Counted from the stretch's first letter, positions 8,671 through 17,920 are shown. The stretch is DNA of 64,000 nucleotides from Caballeronia sp. LZ062 (GCF_031450785.1 NZ_JARTWB010000001.1:372001-436000); one strand, 5' to 3'. Made by a program: numbers and translations. The notes: generated from the sequence alone by a model not told the origin.

Positions 8671-9942
8671 GTGAACACCATGACGATCGCCGCGGACGAG
8701 TCGCGCGAATCCAGCGCGCGCCTGAAACGCGAACTGAAGCTCGTCGATGCGAAAAAGCGCGCGATGGCGCTCGCGCTCATCGCGCCGCTCGCTATCTTCC
8801 TGTTCCTGATTTTCGTGGTGCCGATCGGCGCGCTGCTCACGCGCGCCGTGCAGAATCCCGAAGTCGCGGGCGCGCTGCCGCACACCGGCGCGGCACTGTC
8901 CGGCTGGGATCGCAAGGCCGCACCGCCGGACGCCGCGTATGCCGCGCTCGCGCAAGACCTGACGGCGATTCAGGAAGGCGAATCGCTCGGCGCGCTCGCC
9001 CGGCGTCTGAACACGGAGATTCCCGGCTATCGGTCGCTCGTGGCAAAGACGGCCCGCGCGATGCCGCTCACCGATGACGACGGCAAGCCGCTCACCGCGT
9101 CGCAGGTGCGCGCGAAGATCGTCGAAATCGACGAAAGGTGGAACGATCCGGCGTATTGGCAAGCCATTGCGAGAAACGCGGGCCACTACTCGCCGTTTTA
9201 TCTGCTCGCATCGCTCGATCACAAGCAGGACGGATTCGGCAGCATCGTCCATGCGGACCCGGACCAATCCATCTATTTGAACGTCTTCGGGCGCACGTTC
9301 GTCATCGGCTTCGCCGTGACCTTCTTCGCGCTGTTGCTGGGCTACCCGCTTGCCTACTGGATTTCGACGCTGCCGGCCCGGCGCGCGAACCTCGTCATGG
9401 TGCTCGTGCTGATTCCGTTCTGGACGTCCGTGCTGGTGCGCGTCGCCGCGTGGATCGTGCTGCTGCAAAGCGAAGGGCTCGTGAACAAGGCGCTGATCGG
9501 CAGCGGGCTGATCGGCTCGCCGCTCGCGCTGCTGTTCAATCGCGTGGGCGTGTATATCTCGATGACGCATATTCTGCTGCCGTTCATGATCCTGCCGCTC
9601 TACAGCGTCATGAAGTCGGTGCCGCCCACGTATCAACGCGCCGCCGTGTCGCTCGGCAGCCATCCGTTCGCCGCGTTCTGGCGCGTGTACGTGCCGCAGA
9701 CGTATCCGGGCATCGGCGCGGGCGTGCTGCTCGTGTTCATTCTCGCGATCGGCTACTACCTCACGCCCGCGCTGCTCGGCGGACCGAACGACCAGATGGT
9801 CAGCTATTACATCGCCTATTTCACGAACGTGACGATCAACTGGGGCATGGCCTGCGCGCTCGGTGCACTGCTGCTCGCGGCGACGCTCGTGCTGTACGTG
9901 GTGTATGGGCGCTTCACGCGCTCGAACGTGAGCCTGGGGTGA
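8671..9942 (+). CDS. ABC importer permease 1 (PotB/YdcU type) with large insertion after first helix
   Basis: 423 residues against about 290 for PotB. TM1 lies near residues 31-54, then a hydrophilic stretch of about 140 residues precedes the usual BPD_transp_1 core starting at NVFGRTFVIGFAVTFFALLLG. The EAA-like coupling loop is AAVSLGSHPFAAFWRVYVPQ. GTG at 8671 is preceded by CCGGAGAC; an in-frame ATG at 8680 is possible. The insertion should be periplasmic by topology. Its stop is 3 bases before the second permease start, so the two are translationally coupled. Confidence 0.9.
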   Translation: MNTMTIAADESRESSARLKRELKLVDAKKRAMALALIAPLAIFLFLIFVVPIGALLTRAVQNPEVAGALPHTGAALSGWDRKAAPPDAAYAALAQDLTAIQEGESLGALARRLNTEIPGYRSLVAKTARAMPLTDDDGKPLTASQVRAKIVEIDERWNDPAYWQAIARNAGHYSPFYLLASLDHKQDGFGSIVHADPDQSIYLNVFGRTFVIGFAVTFFALLLGYPLAYWISTLPARRANLVMVLVLIPFWTSVLVRVAAWIVLLQSEGLVNKALIGSGLIGSPLALLFNRVGVYISMTHILLPFMILPLYSVMKSVPPTYQRAAVSLGSHPFAAFWRVYVPQTYPGIGAGVLLVFILAIGYYLTPALLGGPNDQMVSYYIAYFTNVTINWGMACALGALLLAATLVLYVVYGRFTRSNVSLG

Positions 9943-9945
9943 GAC

Positions 9946-10785
9946 ATGAAATTCGCTAAACCGATGTTCGCGCCGCATACGTCGGTCGTCGAACGCATCT
10001 GGTATTTCGCGTTGCGCATCTTTTGCGTGCTGACGTTGCTGTATCTGATTCTACCGGTGCTGGCGATCGTGCCGCTTTCGTTTTCGTCGAGCACGTTCCT
10101 CGTCTATCCGATCCCCGGCTTCTCGCTGCGCTGGTACCAGAACCTCGCGATGTCCGACGAATGGCGCATGGCGGCGAAGAACAGCTTCATCGTGGCGCCT
10201 TCCGCGACGATCGTCGCGACGATACTCGGGACGCTCGCCGCCGTCGGGCTGACAAAGGCGAATTTCGCCGGCAAGGGCTTGCTCATGGCCGTGCTGATTT
10301 CGCCGATGATCGTGCCGGTGATCGTCGTCGGCGTCGGCATGTATCTGTTCTTCGCGCCGCTCGGGATTGCGAACACCTATTTCGGGCTGATTCTGGCGCA
10401 CGCGGCGCTCGGCGTGCCGTTCGTCGTGACGACGGTCGGGGCGACGTTGCAGAACTTCAACACGAATCTGGTGCGCGCGAGCCAGTCGCTCGGCGCGAAT
10501 CCGCTGACGACGTTTTTCCGCGTGACTCTGCCGGTCATTGCGCCGGGCGTGATGTCGGGCGCGCTGTTCGCCTTCGCCACTTCGTTCGACGAGGTCGTCG
10601 TCACGCTGTTCCTCGCCGGCGCGGACCAGACGACGCTGCCCCGCCAAATGTTCACCGGCATTCGCGAGAACATTAGTCCGACGATTGCCGCGCTCGCGAC
10701 TATCTTGATTGTGTTTTCGACGGGGTTGCTGCTCGTGCTCGAATGGCTGCGCGGGCGCGCGGCGGCGCGAGCGGTGGCGGGCTGA
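9946..10785 (+). CDS. ABC importer permease 2 (PotC/YdcV type)
   Basis: 279 residues with about six membrane helices. The N-terminal TM reads FCVLTLLYLILPVLAIVPLSF, and the coupling (EAA) loop reads ASQSLGANPLTTFFRVTLPVIAPG, as in PotC. It is the last gene of the importer operon and forms the heterodimeric channel with permease 1. The ATG at 9946 lies 3 bases after the previous stop. No nearby catabolic enzyme shows the substrate. Confidence 0.9.
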   Translation: MKFAKPMFAPHTSVVERIWYFALRIFCVLTLLYLILPVLAIVPLSFSSSTFLVYPIPGFSLRWYQNLAMSDEWRMAAKNSFIVAPSATIVATILGTLAAVGLTKANFAGKGLLMAVLISPMIVPVIVVGVGMYLFFAPLGIANTYFGLILAHAALGVPFVVTTVGATLQNFNTNLVRASQSLGANPLTTFFRVTLPVIAPGVMSGALFAFATSFDEVVVTLFLAGADQTTLPRQMFTGIRENISPTIAALATILIVFSTGLLLVLEWLRGRAAARAVAG

Positions 10786-11497
10786 GGGCGCACTGGCGGA
10801 CCGGCGCGCGGCCTTGCCGAGTGCGGGACTGGCGTGGGCCATATGCTTTGGTCCTGGTCCGGTCCGAGCGACGCCGACACCTCATGGATCGCGCCCCTCA
10901 CGCGACTGACGCAGGCTTTGCACGCGTTCCCCGATGATTCGCACGTCGTCCGTGACAGGCAGACGCGCTGTTCGCGCGGCAGTCATCCGTTCAACAGCCC
11001 AGTCTGATCCGGCCTCCGCCCGATCCCTCAACCCGGGCTAAGCCTTGCTGCGCAAGGCTACGCCCGGGGCCAGCGGTCTGCCGGCGGTCCGCTGCGATCC
11101 ACTTCGGCGCTGCTGTTGAAATAGCGTTGGCCGGGCGCTCGAACCTCGGCTGCGTTTGACACGGCGGCACCTCACGGCTTCCGCCTCTTGCGGCGGACGC
11201 AGGTCTAGCCTCCGTTTCGCCGCAAATCCGACGTCGGGCGTGCGGGCAAGCCGACCTCTTCGTCTCCCGATGGCGGCTCAGAAGCCCCCGCCCGCCTCCC
11301 TCCGTCTAACACGAAAGCCTACGCGGAGGTCCGCAGCACAAGGCTCTGAGCGGGGCCGACGGTGTATCGGCGGTCCGCCGAGCGACGCTCTTTCGGATTA
11401 TTCGTAACAGCGGGACAGTGTTTTCACCTATACCGTATTTATCGGAATATGCTGAATGACGTACGTTCTAGGTCGAGTCAAAGCCTGGAACAATGCC
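10786..11497. other. 712-base stretch without a recognised gene; several hairpins
   Basis: No frame on either strand gives a recognisable protein. The sequence is dense in inverted repeats, including a large hairpin at 11032-11068 and TCCGCC-TCTTGC-GGCGGA near 11190-11207. A 34-codon ORF on the minus strand (10882-10986) resembles the first helix of an XRE HTH but is very short. It could be decayed coding DNA, an interspersed repeat, or a structured RNA. Confidence 0.4.
11032..11068. repeat. Long interrupted palindrome (REP-like hairpin)
   Basis: CCCGGGC-TA-AGCCTTG-CTGCG-CAAGGCT-AC-GCCCGGG: two perfect 7-bp stems stacked with a 2x2 internal loop and a 5-base loop. It has no T tract, so it is not a classic terminator. 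It resembles REP-type extragenic palindromes; copy number elsewhere in the genome is unknown. Confidence 0.6.
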
Positions 11498-11962
11498 ATG
11501 ACAGCTTTTTCGAAAAGAGCGGACCCGTGGTCACAGACCGTCCACCAACTTGAAACGGCGCCCGCCGAAACAGGGCGCAGTGCGCCGTCGCAGAAAACGG
11601 CTCGTGCCGAGAGCGCATTCCTCGAGCGCCTGACGCGCGACTGGAATCGCACGCACCCGCGCGAGTCCAACGACCGCCTTCCGTTCCCCCAAGCCATCGT
11701 CCGTGTGATCGAGCGGCCGAGCAGCGCCACGGCGCTCGTCTATTGGTCCGACCCCGGCACCTGCCATTACGGTTATCAGGGCTGGCGCGCCACCACGGCG
11801 ACCGGCGAGGGCGTTTGCTCGCTCTCGGGGATGCCGATTCATCGCGGGGATCAGGTTTATCGGCCGTCGCAGCGCGATCCGAAGCCACAGAACGCATCGG
11901 CGATGATTCTCGCCGCCGCGATGCCCAAGACCGAGGAAGCGGAGGCTGACGTTCACGGCTGA
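11498..11962 (+). CDS. DUF3331 domain protein
   Basis: 154 residues from the ATG at 11498; an in-frame ATG at 11456 would add 14. The N-terminal DPWSQTVHQLE and the central VYWSDPGTCHYGYQGW ... GVCSLSGMPIHRGDQVYRP are the DUF3331 signature of Burkholderia proteins. The conserved CxxS/GxxI block with paired Cys, and the acidic/Ala C-terminus, are also seen. Function is unknown in the family. There is no signal peptide or membrane helix. A hairpin overlaps its stop codon. Confidence 0.75.
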   Translation: MTAFSKRADPWSQTVHQLETAPAETGRSAPSQKTARAESAFLERLTRDWNRTHPRESNDRLPFPQAIVRVIERPSSATALVYWSDPGTCHYGYQGWRATTATGEGVCSLSGMPIHRGDQVYRPSQRDPKPQNASAMILAAAMPKTEEAEADVHG

Positions 11963-11969
11963 ACGTCAG
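11946..11969 (+). terminator. Hairpin overlapping the DUF3331 stop codon
   Basis: Perfect 10-bp inverted repeat CTGACGTTCA / TGAACGTCAG with a 4-base loop (CGGC); the TGA stop lies in the 3' arm. There is no clear T run, so termination is probable but weak. It lies between convergent genes. Confidence 0.5.
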
Positions 11970-11996
11970 CGGAGGCGGTCTCGCCGTCTCTGTTGG

Positions 11997-12611
11997 TCAA
12001 TATCCGACCGTGAACCGCTGTTTGATATGCGCCCCGCGCTCGAATTCGTCGAGAAACGCGATGGCGAAATCGTCGAAGGAAATCCAGCTTCTGCCATTGG
12101 CGTCGACGAGCAGTTCGTCGACACCAATGCGGAAACGCTGCGTGCGCGGGCCGCTCACGAACTCCGCCGACGGCGACACGAACGTCCAGTTCAGATCGCG
12201 CTCCCGGCGAAGGGCATCGAGAAATGCGGCGCCCGCCGTCGCTTCGGCGCGGTAGGCGTCGGGAAAGCCGGGTGCATCGAGCACGCGCTGGCCCGGCGCC
12301 ACATATAAGCTGCCCGCCCCGCCCACCACGAGCAAGCGCTCCACGCCCGCGCGCTTGACCGCGCCGACGATCGCGCTCTCGGTCACGGTCGCGAAGCGCG
12401 TCGCGCTGAACACGGCGTCGTGGCCGGCGACGGCGTCGGCGAGCGCGTCTACGTCGAGCGCATCGACGTTCCGCGCGCTGACACCGTCGCGAACTTCCAG
12501 TTTCGATGTATCGCGAGCGAGCGCCGTCACGGTGTGTCCGCGCCGCAACGCTTCGTGCGTGATCCGGCTTCCGACATTGCCCGTCGCGCCGATGATCGCG
12601 ATCTTGCTCAT
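11997..12611 (-). CDS. NAD(P)-binding SDR-like protein (NmrA/YwnB type)
   Basis: 204 residues. The N-terminal Rossmann motif GATGNVGSRI (near residues 7-16) and the second strand ALARD indicate NADP preference as in atypical SDRs. VVGGAGSLYVAPG near residue 105 is characteristic of the NAD(P)H-binding family of YwnB-like proteins. There is no Tyr-x3-Lys catalytic pair of classical SDRs. The ATG at 12611 has AAGGAG at good distance. Monocistronic; substrate unknown. Confidence 0.85.
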   Translation of the reverse strand: MSKIAIIGATGNVGSRITHEALRRGHTVTALARDTSKLEVRDGVSARNVDALDVDALADAVAGHDAVFSATRFATVTESAIVGAVKRAGVERLLVVGGAGSLYVAPGQRVLDAPGFPDAYRAEATAGAAFLDALRRERDLNWTFVSPSAEFVSGPRTQRFRIGVDELLVDANGRSWISFDDFAIAFLDEFERGAHIKQRFTVGY

Positions 12612-13049
12612 GTTTTTTCTCCTTGTTTTTGCCGCGCGCACAGGGTGGCCGCACGCGCCTCTCTGGCCGGATGCGAGAAAGGAAAGCTCGATCAACGGAT
12701 CCTGATCGTTCGGATTCCTTTCTGCGAACAGCCGTTCGTGAGGACGATCCGACCGGGACGCTGCCTCGCCGAACGACGCTCAGCGTCCGACAGATGCAAT
12801 TTCCGCGCCGCTTTCGTAGCATCGGGCGCGATACCGCCACGCGGCCGTCATAACGCAAACGCGCCTCTCCCGGCTCGCGCCGCCTTTACACTAGAGCCCC
12901 CGCGCCCTTTGAAACCGCGTCATGACGGCGAATACCGGCGCGCCGGACGCGCATGTTTCGAAAGAGTGCTTAATGGAAGTCGTCAAGTTGTCATGACATT
13001 GGTTTATCTTGCAGGTCCTCGCCGCTCCATTACCGGAAAGGAGTTAACC
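12612..13049. other. 438-base intergenic stretch
   Basis: No supported gene. The minus-strand promoter of the NAD(P)-binding protein should lie in the left part, and the promoter and GAAAGGAG ribosome site of the 65-residue gene at the right end. The right part (about 12960-13020) is relatively AT-rich. Confidence 0.4.
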
Positions 13050-13247
13050 GTGAAGAATCCGCAATTGCAGGGTGCCATCGAAGGACGCAACAATCCGGCA
13101 GGCGAGACTGCCTACGAGCCGATTCCGGTCGGCGCCGCGCCCGCCGAGTCAGCCGAACAAACGGGCTACTCGGATTCGCTGGACATTCCGCTCAATTACG
13201 GCATCGTGATGGACGCTGTCAGGGACGCAGTGCGCGCGAATCCCTGA
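13050..13247 (+). CDS. Unrecognised 65-residue protein
   Basis: GTG start at 13050 with a strong AAAGGAG 6 bases upstream, TGA at 13245, and a strong intrinsic terminator 22 bases later. This forms a complete monocistronic unit. The product (VKNPQLQGAIEGRNNPAGE ... LNYGIVMDAVRDAVRANP) is soluble, Pro/Ala-rich and acidic, with a predicted helix at the C-terminus and no recognised domain. A weakly similar sequence follows after the terminator. Confidence 0.65.
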   Translation: MKNPQLQGAIEGRNNPAGETAYEPIPVGAAPAESAEQTGYSDSLDIPLNYGIVMDAVRDAVRANP

Positions 13248-13269
13248 GCGTTCGAATCCCTCGTGCAAA

Positions 13270-13298
13270 AGCGCCCCGGCTCGGGGCGCTTTTTTTTT
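13270..13298 (+). terminator. Strong rho-independent terminator
   Basis: 8-bp GC-only stem GCGCCCCG / CGGGGCGC, loop GCT, followed by nine T in a row. It terminates the 65-residue gene. Confidence 0.95.
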
Positions 13299-13309
13299 GC
13301 TGCGCGGCT

Positions 13310-13642
13310 TCGATCGCGTTCGGCGCTGAATGGACGTCAACTTGCGGCGAATCGGGCCGGGTACTGGATTCGCAGGGCATTTCGCTCGATGACGGCATCG
13401 CGTTGGACGCGGTCCGTGCAATTCTGGGCGTTTCAATCTTCAAGGGAATGCGCGGCTTCAATCGGCGGGTTGCGTCTGCGTCAGCGCCTATTCTCGTGCC
13501 GGGCCAGCCGGATTCTTCTCTTTACGAGGCACGCTGCTCGCGTGTAGCCCGCGCACGCTCCGACCGTCGTGCAGAGGCGGTTCGACGCGGAGCGCCTAGC
13601 GCTTACGCAAAAAAAATCACGGGTTGCTCCGCCGGCACCTAG
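13310..13642 (+). pseudogene. Possible decayed relative of the 65-residue gene
   Basis: One open frame reads through LDSQGISLDDGIALDAVRAIL, which resembles SDSLDIPLNYGIVMDAVRDAV at the end of the 65-residue protein. It then runs on as low-complexity Arg/Ala sequence to a stop at 13642. There is no start codon with a ribosome site. Interpreted as a partial duplicate that lost its 5' end. The match is short (about 20 residues), so this is a suggestion. Confidence 0.3.
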
Positions 13643-13856
13643 TTCTACGCGGTTCAGCGATACGTCGCTCCGCGCGTCAGACAGATGGGACACGCGGCGC
13701 TTTTCGCCTACGATGTAGAAGGACGAGACGCGTGCACCGGATGCAGGTGTCGTTTCGCAAAAGGCATCGGCTCATGGCAATGCGCCGGACGTAGTCGGGC
13801 GTTGCACGCACGTTCGTCTCGCACGAAGCCACGCGCGCCGGCAGCATTCAAGCGAC

Positions 13857-14504
13857 ATGAACTCCATTTTCAGAGACCGGCGCGAGGCCGGCCGCGAACT
13901 CGCCGCGCTGCTTTCGGACTACGCACACCGCGACGACGTCATCGTGCTCGGACTGCCGCGCGGCGGCGTGCCGGTCGCGTTTGAAGTGGCGAGCGCACTC
14001 GGCGTCGAGATGGACGTGCTCGTCGTGCGCAAGCTGGGCGTGCCGTATCAGCCGGAGCTCGCTATGGGCGCCATCGCATCCGGCGACGCCTTTTATCTCG
14101 ATGAGCGCATCGTCGACTATGCGGGCGTGAGCACATTCGAACTCGACGCCGTGATCGAACGCGAGCGCGCGGAACTGGCGCGACGCGAGGCGATGTATCG
14201 CGGATTGCGCCCGCCGCTCGATACGGCAGGCAAAGTGGCAATCGTCGTGGACGACGGCATGGCCACCGGCGCCACGCTGCGCGCCGCCGTGATGTCGCTG
14301 CGTAACGGCGACGCGCCGCCCGCGCAAGTGGTCGCAGCAGTGCCGGTGTCGCCCGAAGATGCCGCAACGCGCTTGGCGGGCGTCGTCGACGCATGTGTCT
14401 GCGTGCTCCAGCCGCGTCATTTTCTGGGCGTCGGCCAGTTCTACATCGACTTCGACCAGACGAGCGACGACGAAGTGCGCACGCTGCTGAAGCTGCGCGG
14501 CTAG
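13857..14504 (+). CDS. Phosphoribosyltransferase-domain protein
   Basis: 215 residues. The type I PRTase PRPP loop [19 protein letters not shown] lies near residue 123, and the N-terminal [15 protein letters not shown] segment is typical of stand-alone PRTase-fold proteins (COG1926) often found with stress genes. These may be hydrolases or regulators rather than nucleotide salvage enzymes. ATG at 13857. The last 4 bases overlap the convergent E1 gene. Confidence 0.85.
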   Translation: MNSIFRDRREAGRELAALLSDYAHRDDVIVLGLPRGGVPVAFEVASALGVEMDVLVVRKLGVPYQPELAMGAIASGDAFYLDERIVDYAGVSTFELDAVIERERAELARREAMYRGLRPPLDTAGKVAIVVDDGMATGATLRAAVMSLRNGDAPPAQVVAAVPVSPEDAATRLAGVVDACVCVLQPRHFLGVGQFYIDFDQTSDDEVRTLLKLRG

Positions 14505-17215
14505 CGCGTCCACGGTGCGTCGCGCTCGGGTTGCGCCACGCCGTACTTCTCGCGCGCACGCTCGAGCACCGCGCGCTCGACCACGCCGTCGTCCGCCAGC
14601 GCCTTCAGCGCCGAGAGCACGATCGCCACGCGGTCCACTTCGAAGAACGCGCGCAGCGACTGCCGCGTGTCGCTGCGCCCGAATCCGTCCGTGCCGAGCG
14701 TCACATAGCGGCGCGGCACGTACGCGCGGATCAGTTCGGGCAACGCGCGCACGTAGTCGGTCGCGGCAATCACCGGCCCGCGCGACGCTTGCAGCGCACG
14801 GGTTACGTAAGGCGTCGGCGCCTCGTCGGATACGCGGTCGAGGCGCTCGCACGCCGCGCCGTCGCGATGCAGTTCCGCGTAGCTCGTCACGCTCCAGACG
14901 GCGGCGTCGACGTTCCAGTCGGCGTTCAGCATGGCGCGCGCGGCAATGGCTTCGTTGAGAATCGCGCCCGAGCCGAGCAGTTGCACTTGCGCGCCGCTCG
15001 CCTCTTCGTCGCTCGAAATGCGGTGGATGCCGCGCAGAATGCCTGCGCGCGTCGCGGGATCGAGCGTCTTGCCGGGCGCCGACGGCTGCGCGTAGTTCTC
15101 GTTGGTGACGGTGATGTAGTAGAAGACGTCGCGCTGCTGCATCAACATTTCCTGCATGCCTTCATCGACGATCGCCGCCACTTCGTATGCGAACGCGGGA
15201 TCGTAAGCGCGGCAGTTCGGAATGGTCGATGCCGTCAGATGACTCGTGCCGTCCTGATGCTGCAAGCCCTCGCCGCCGAGCGTCGTGCGCCCCGACGTCG
15301 CGCCGATGAGGAAGCCGCGCGAACGCTGGTCCGCCGCCGCGAAAATCAGATCGCCGATGCGCTGGAAGCCGAACATCGAGTAGTAGATGTAGAACGGCAG
15401 CATCGGCAGGTCGTGGACGCTGTAGGACGTGGCCGCCGCGATCCACGACGAAATGGCGCCCGCCTCGGAAATGCCCTCTTCCAGAATCTGCCCGCGCGTG
15501 TCCTCGCGGTAGTAAAGCATGGAGCCCATGTCTTCCGGCTCGTACAGCTGGCCGAGCGGCGAATAAATGCCCACTTGCCGAAACAGATTCGCCATGCCGA
15601 AAGTGCGCGCCTCGTCCGCGACTACGGGCACGATGCGCGGGCCGAGCGTCGCGTCTTTCATCAGGCTGCCGAGCATACGCACGAATGCCATGGTCGTGGA
15701 CATTTCCTTGCCGGCCGTGTCGAGCGCGAACTGCGCCCACGTGCCGAGCGCGGGCGGCACGAGCGATTCCGACGCCCTAGCGCGCCGCCGAGGCAGATAA
15801 CCGCCGAGCGCCGCGCGGCGTTCGTGCAGATACCGCATTTCCGGGGCATCGTCGGCGGGCTTGTAGAACTTCAGCGCCTCGACGTCGGCATCGGAAAGCG
15901 GCAAGCGGAAGCGGTCGCGAAATGCTTTGAGGTCGTCGAAATCGAGCTTCTTTTGCTGATGCGTCGTCATGCGGCCCTGCCCGGCCGTACCCATGCCGAA
16001 GCCTTTCATTGTCTTCGCGAGAATCACCGTCGGCTGGCCCGTGTGCGCCAGCGCTCGCGCGTAGGCCGCGTGCAGCTTGCGCACGTCGTGGCCGCCGCGC
16101 CGCAAACGGTCGATGTCTTCATCGGACAAGTGCGCAGCGAGCGCGGCCAGCTCGGGGTTCTGGCCGAAAAAGCGTTCGCGGTTGTACCGGCCGTCGTTGG
16201 CCGAAAACGTCTGGAACTGGCCGTCGACCGTATGCGCAAAGGCGCGCAGCAACGCGCCGGTGCGGTCGCGGGCGAAGAGCGCATCCCAGTCAGATCCCCA
16301 CAGCACCTTGATGACGTTCCAGCCCGCACCGGTGAACTGCGCCTCCAGCTCATCGACGATGCGCCCGTTGCTGCGCACCGGTCCGTCCAGCCGCTGGAGA
16401 TTGCAGTTGATGACGAAGACGAGGTTGTCGAGCCGCTCCCGCGACGCCAGCGACAGCGCGCCGATCGACTCCGGTTCGTCCATCTCGCCGTCGCCGAAGA
16501 AGCCCCAGACCTTGCGCCCCTCCGTCTGCTTCAGACCGCGGTTCTGCAGATAGCGCATGAAGCGCGCTTGGTAGATGGAGTTGATCGGCCCGATGCCCAT
16601 GGATCCGGTCGGAAACTGCCAGAAGTCGGGCATCAGCCACGGATGCGGATACGAGCACAGCCCCGGCCCGGCGATTTCGCGGCGGTAGTGCTGCAAATGC
16701 GTTTCATCCAGAAAGCCTTCGAGGAGGGCGCGCGCATAGACGCCCGGCGACGAATGCGGCTGGAAGTAGACCAGATCGCCGCCGTGCTTTTCGCCCGCCG
16801 CGCGAAAGAAGTGGTTGAAGCCGACTTCGAAGAGATCAGCGGCGGACGCGTAGCTCGCAATATGGCCGCCGAGTTCGCCGTAGGCGCGGTTTGCGCGCAC
16901 GACCATCGCCAGTGCATTCCAGCGCAGCACGCCCGCGAGTTTCTCTTCGATATCGAGATTGCCCGGATACGGCGGCTGCTGTTCGACGGGAATCGTGTTG
17001 GCATACGGGGTCGCCCGCGCCCGCGCCGATTCCACCCCGACCGACAGCGCGTGCTCCGCCAGCCGGTCGAACAGATACTGCGCGCGCTCCTTGCCGACGT
17101 GCGCGACGACCGCATCGAGCGCGTCCAGCCATTCGGCGGTTTCGCCGGGGTCGGCATCTTCGCGACCCCGCGCGAGAGAAAGAAGCTGGCTCGTTCCGTT
17201 CGACAAGTCCGTCAT
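14501..17215 (-). CDS. aceE: Homodimeric pyruvate/2-oxoacid dehydrogenase E1 component (AceE/MdeB type)
   Basis: 904 residues, near the AceE length of about 890. It has TPP binding in GDGEMDEPE followed by [18 protein letters not shown], and AceE blocks [18 protein letters not shown] and [15 protein letters not shown]. It decarboxylates a 2-oxoacid and passes the acyl group to an E2 lipoyl domain, but no E2 or E3 gene is adjacent. It stands alone beside a divergent Lrp-family regulator. This arrangement is known for mdeB (2-oxobutyrate, methionine degradation) in Pseudomonas, so an amino-acid-derived 2-oxoacid is a plausible alternative to pyruvate. ATG at 17215 (MTDLSNGT). Confidence 0.92.
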   Translation of the reverse strand: MTDLSNGTSQLLSLARGREDADPGETAEWLDALDAVVAHVGKERAQYLFDRLAEHALSVGVESARARATPYANTIPVEQQPPYPGNLDIEEKLAGVLRWNALAMVVRANRAYGELGGHIASYASAADLFEVGFNHFFRAAGEKHGGDLVYFQPHSSPGVYARALLEGFLDETHLQHYRREIAGPGLCSYPHPWLMPDFWQFPTGSMGIGPINSIYQARFMRYLQNRGLKQTEGRKVWGFFGDGEMDEPESIGALSLASRERLDNLVFVINCNLQRLDGPVRSNGRIVDELEAQFTGAGWNVIKVLWGSDWDALFARDRTGALLRAFAHTVDGQFQTFSANDGRYNRERFFGQNPELAALAAHLSDEDIDRLRRGGHDVRKLHAAYARALAHTGQPTVILAKTMKGFGMGTAGQGRMTTHQQKKLDFDDLKAFRDRFRLPLSDADVEALKFYKPADDAPEMRYLHERRAALGGYLPRRRARASESLVPPALGTWAQFALDTAGKEMSTTMAFVRMLGSLMKDATLGPRIVPVVADEARTFGMANLFRQVGIYSPLGQLYEPEDMGSMLYYREDTRGQILEEGISEAGAISSWIAAATSYSVHDLPMLPFYIYYSMFGFQRIGDLIFAAADQRSRGFLIGATSGRTTLGGEGLQHQDGTSHLTASTIPNCRAYDPAFAYEVAAIVDEGMQEMLMQQRDVFYYITVTNENYAQPSAPGKTLDPATRAGILRGIHRISSDEEASGAQVQLLGSGAILNEAIAARAMLNADWNVDAAVWSVTSYAELHRDGAACERLDRVSDEAPTPYVTRALQASRGPVIAATDYVRALPELIRAYVPRRYVTLGTDGFGRSDTRQSLRAFFEVDRVAIVLSALKALADDGVVERAVLERAREKYGVAQPERDAPWTR

Positions 17216-17233
17216 GGCGCGACTCCGCTGGCT

Positions 17234-17261
17234 GGCTGGTATCAATCGAGGATAACCAGCC
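17234..17261. promoter_or_regulatory. Inverted repeat between E1 and Lrp genes, candidate Lrp operator
   Basis: GGCTGGT at 17234-17240 and ACCAGCC at 17255-17261 form a perfect 7-bp dyad with 14-base spacing, inside the 138-base divergent promoter region. Lrp/AsnC proteins usually bind such dyads and control the divergent gene. Confidence 0.4.
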
Positions 17262-17353
17262 CCGCGCAGAATGTGCATCTCATTTGGCTGCCGGCGCGCT
17301 TTACGGTAGGGTGTTTATTCCTCGAAAACCCGCAAAACAGGAATCTTCCAACT

Positions 17354-17884
17354 ATGAGCTCGCAAGCGAAGGAGCGGCTGGACCGCACCGATATTGGTAT
17401 TCTCAATGCGCTTCAGCAGAATGCGCGCGTCACCAATTCGGAGTTGGCGCGTGCCGTCAACCTGTCGCCGACGCCGTGCTTCAACCGCGTGCGTGCCCTG
17501 GAAAAGGCCGGGTTATTCAAGCAGCACGTCACGTTGCTCAACCCCGAGGCGCTCGGCTTGAGCATCAACGTGTTCATTCAGGTGAGTCTGGAGAAGCAGA
17601 TCAAGGACGCGCTCGCGCGTTTCGAGCAGGCGATCAGCGAGCGTCCCGAGGTGATGGAGTGCTACCTCATGACGGGCGATGCTGACTACCTACTGCGCGT
17701 AGTGCTGCCCGACGTCGCGGCGCTGGAACGCTTCATTCTGGAGCGGCTCACGAAAATGCCGGGCGTGTCGAATATCCGCTCGAGCTTCGCGCTCAAGCAG
17801 GTGCGATACAAGACAGCATTGCCGTTGCCGGCGTCCGGTTTGACGTTGCCCGAGTCGAAACGGGGCGAGGAAGATTGGACATGA
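17354..17884 (+). CDS. Lrp/AsnC-family regulator
   Basis: 176 residues. The HTH at the N-terminus ([45 protein letters not shown]) is diagnostic. The C-terminal RAM ligand-binding domain (about 75-155) contains the typical [20 protein letters not shown] at 17354. It is divergent from the E1 gene and therefore likely its regulator, probably responding to an amino acid. The C-terminal tail (about 155-176) is unstructured. Confidence 0.9.
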   Translation: MSSQAKERLDRTDIGILNALQQNARVTNSELARAVNLSPTPCFNRVRALEKAGLFKQHVTLLNPEALGLSINVFIQVSLEKQIKDALARFEQAISERPEVMECYLMTGDADYLLRVVLPDVAALERFILERLTKMPGVSNIRSSFALKQVRYKTALPLPASGLTLPESKRGEEDWT

Positions 17885-17892
17885 CTTCGCCC

Positions 17893-17920
17893 AAGACAAA
17901 GGCTCCCGGAGCGGGAGCCT
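17893..17920 (-). terminator. Intrinsic terminator of the twin-peptide operon
   Basis: 9-bp stem AGGCTCCCG / CGGGAGCCT (17900-17908 and 17912-17920), 3-base loop. On the minus strand it is followed by TTTGTCTT, a usable U tract; on the plus strand the following bases are CTGAAG. It therefore terminates the minus-strand peptide genes, 39 bases after their last stop. Confidence 0.75.

Noticed and set aside
10882..10986. 34-codon minus-strand ORF with HTH-like IGERVQSLRQSRE
   Set aside because: Too short for an HTH domain and without a clear ribosome site; kept only as a note for the hairpin-rich stretch.
12420..13049. Upstream extension of the 65-residue frame
   Set aside because: It overlaps the NAD(P)-binding gene on the opposite strand, has no ribosome site and reads as low-complexity; the GTG at 13050 has AAAGGAG.
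13246..13260. T-loop-like GTTCGAATCCC
   Set aside because: It lies at the stop of the 65-residue gene and the beginning of its terminator; no acceptor, D or anticodon stems can be built upstream, so it is not a tRNA.
14393..17353. Very long open frame on the + strand opposite the E1 gene
   Set aside because: The frame is open only because the E1 gene is GC-rich; the Arg/His-rich product has no recognisable domain, while E1 on the other strand is unambiguous. Only the last part (17354-17884) is a gene (Lrp).
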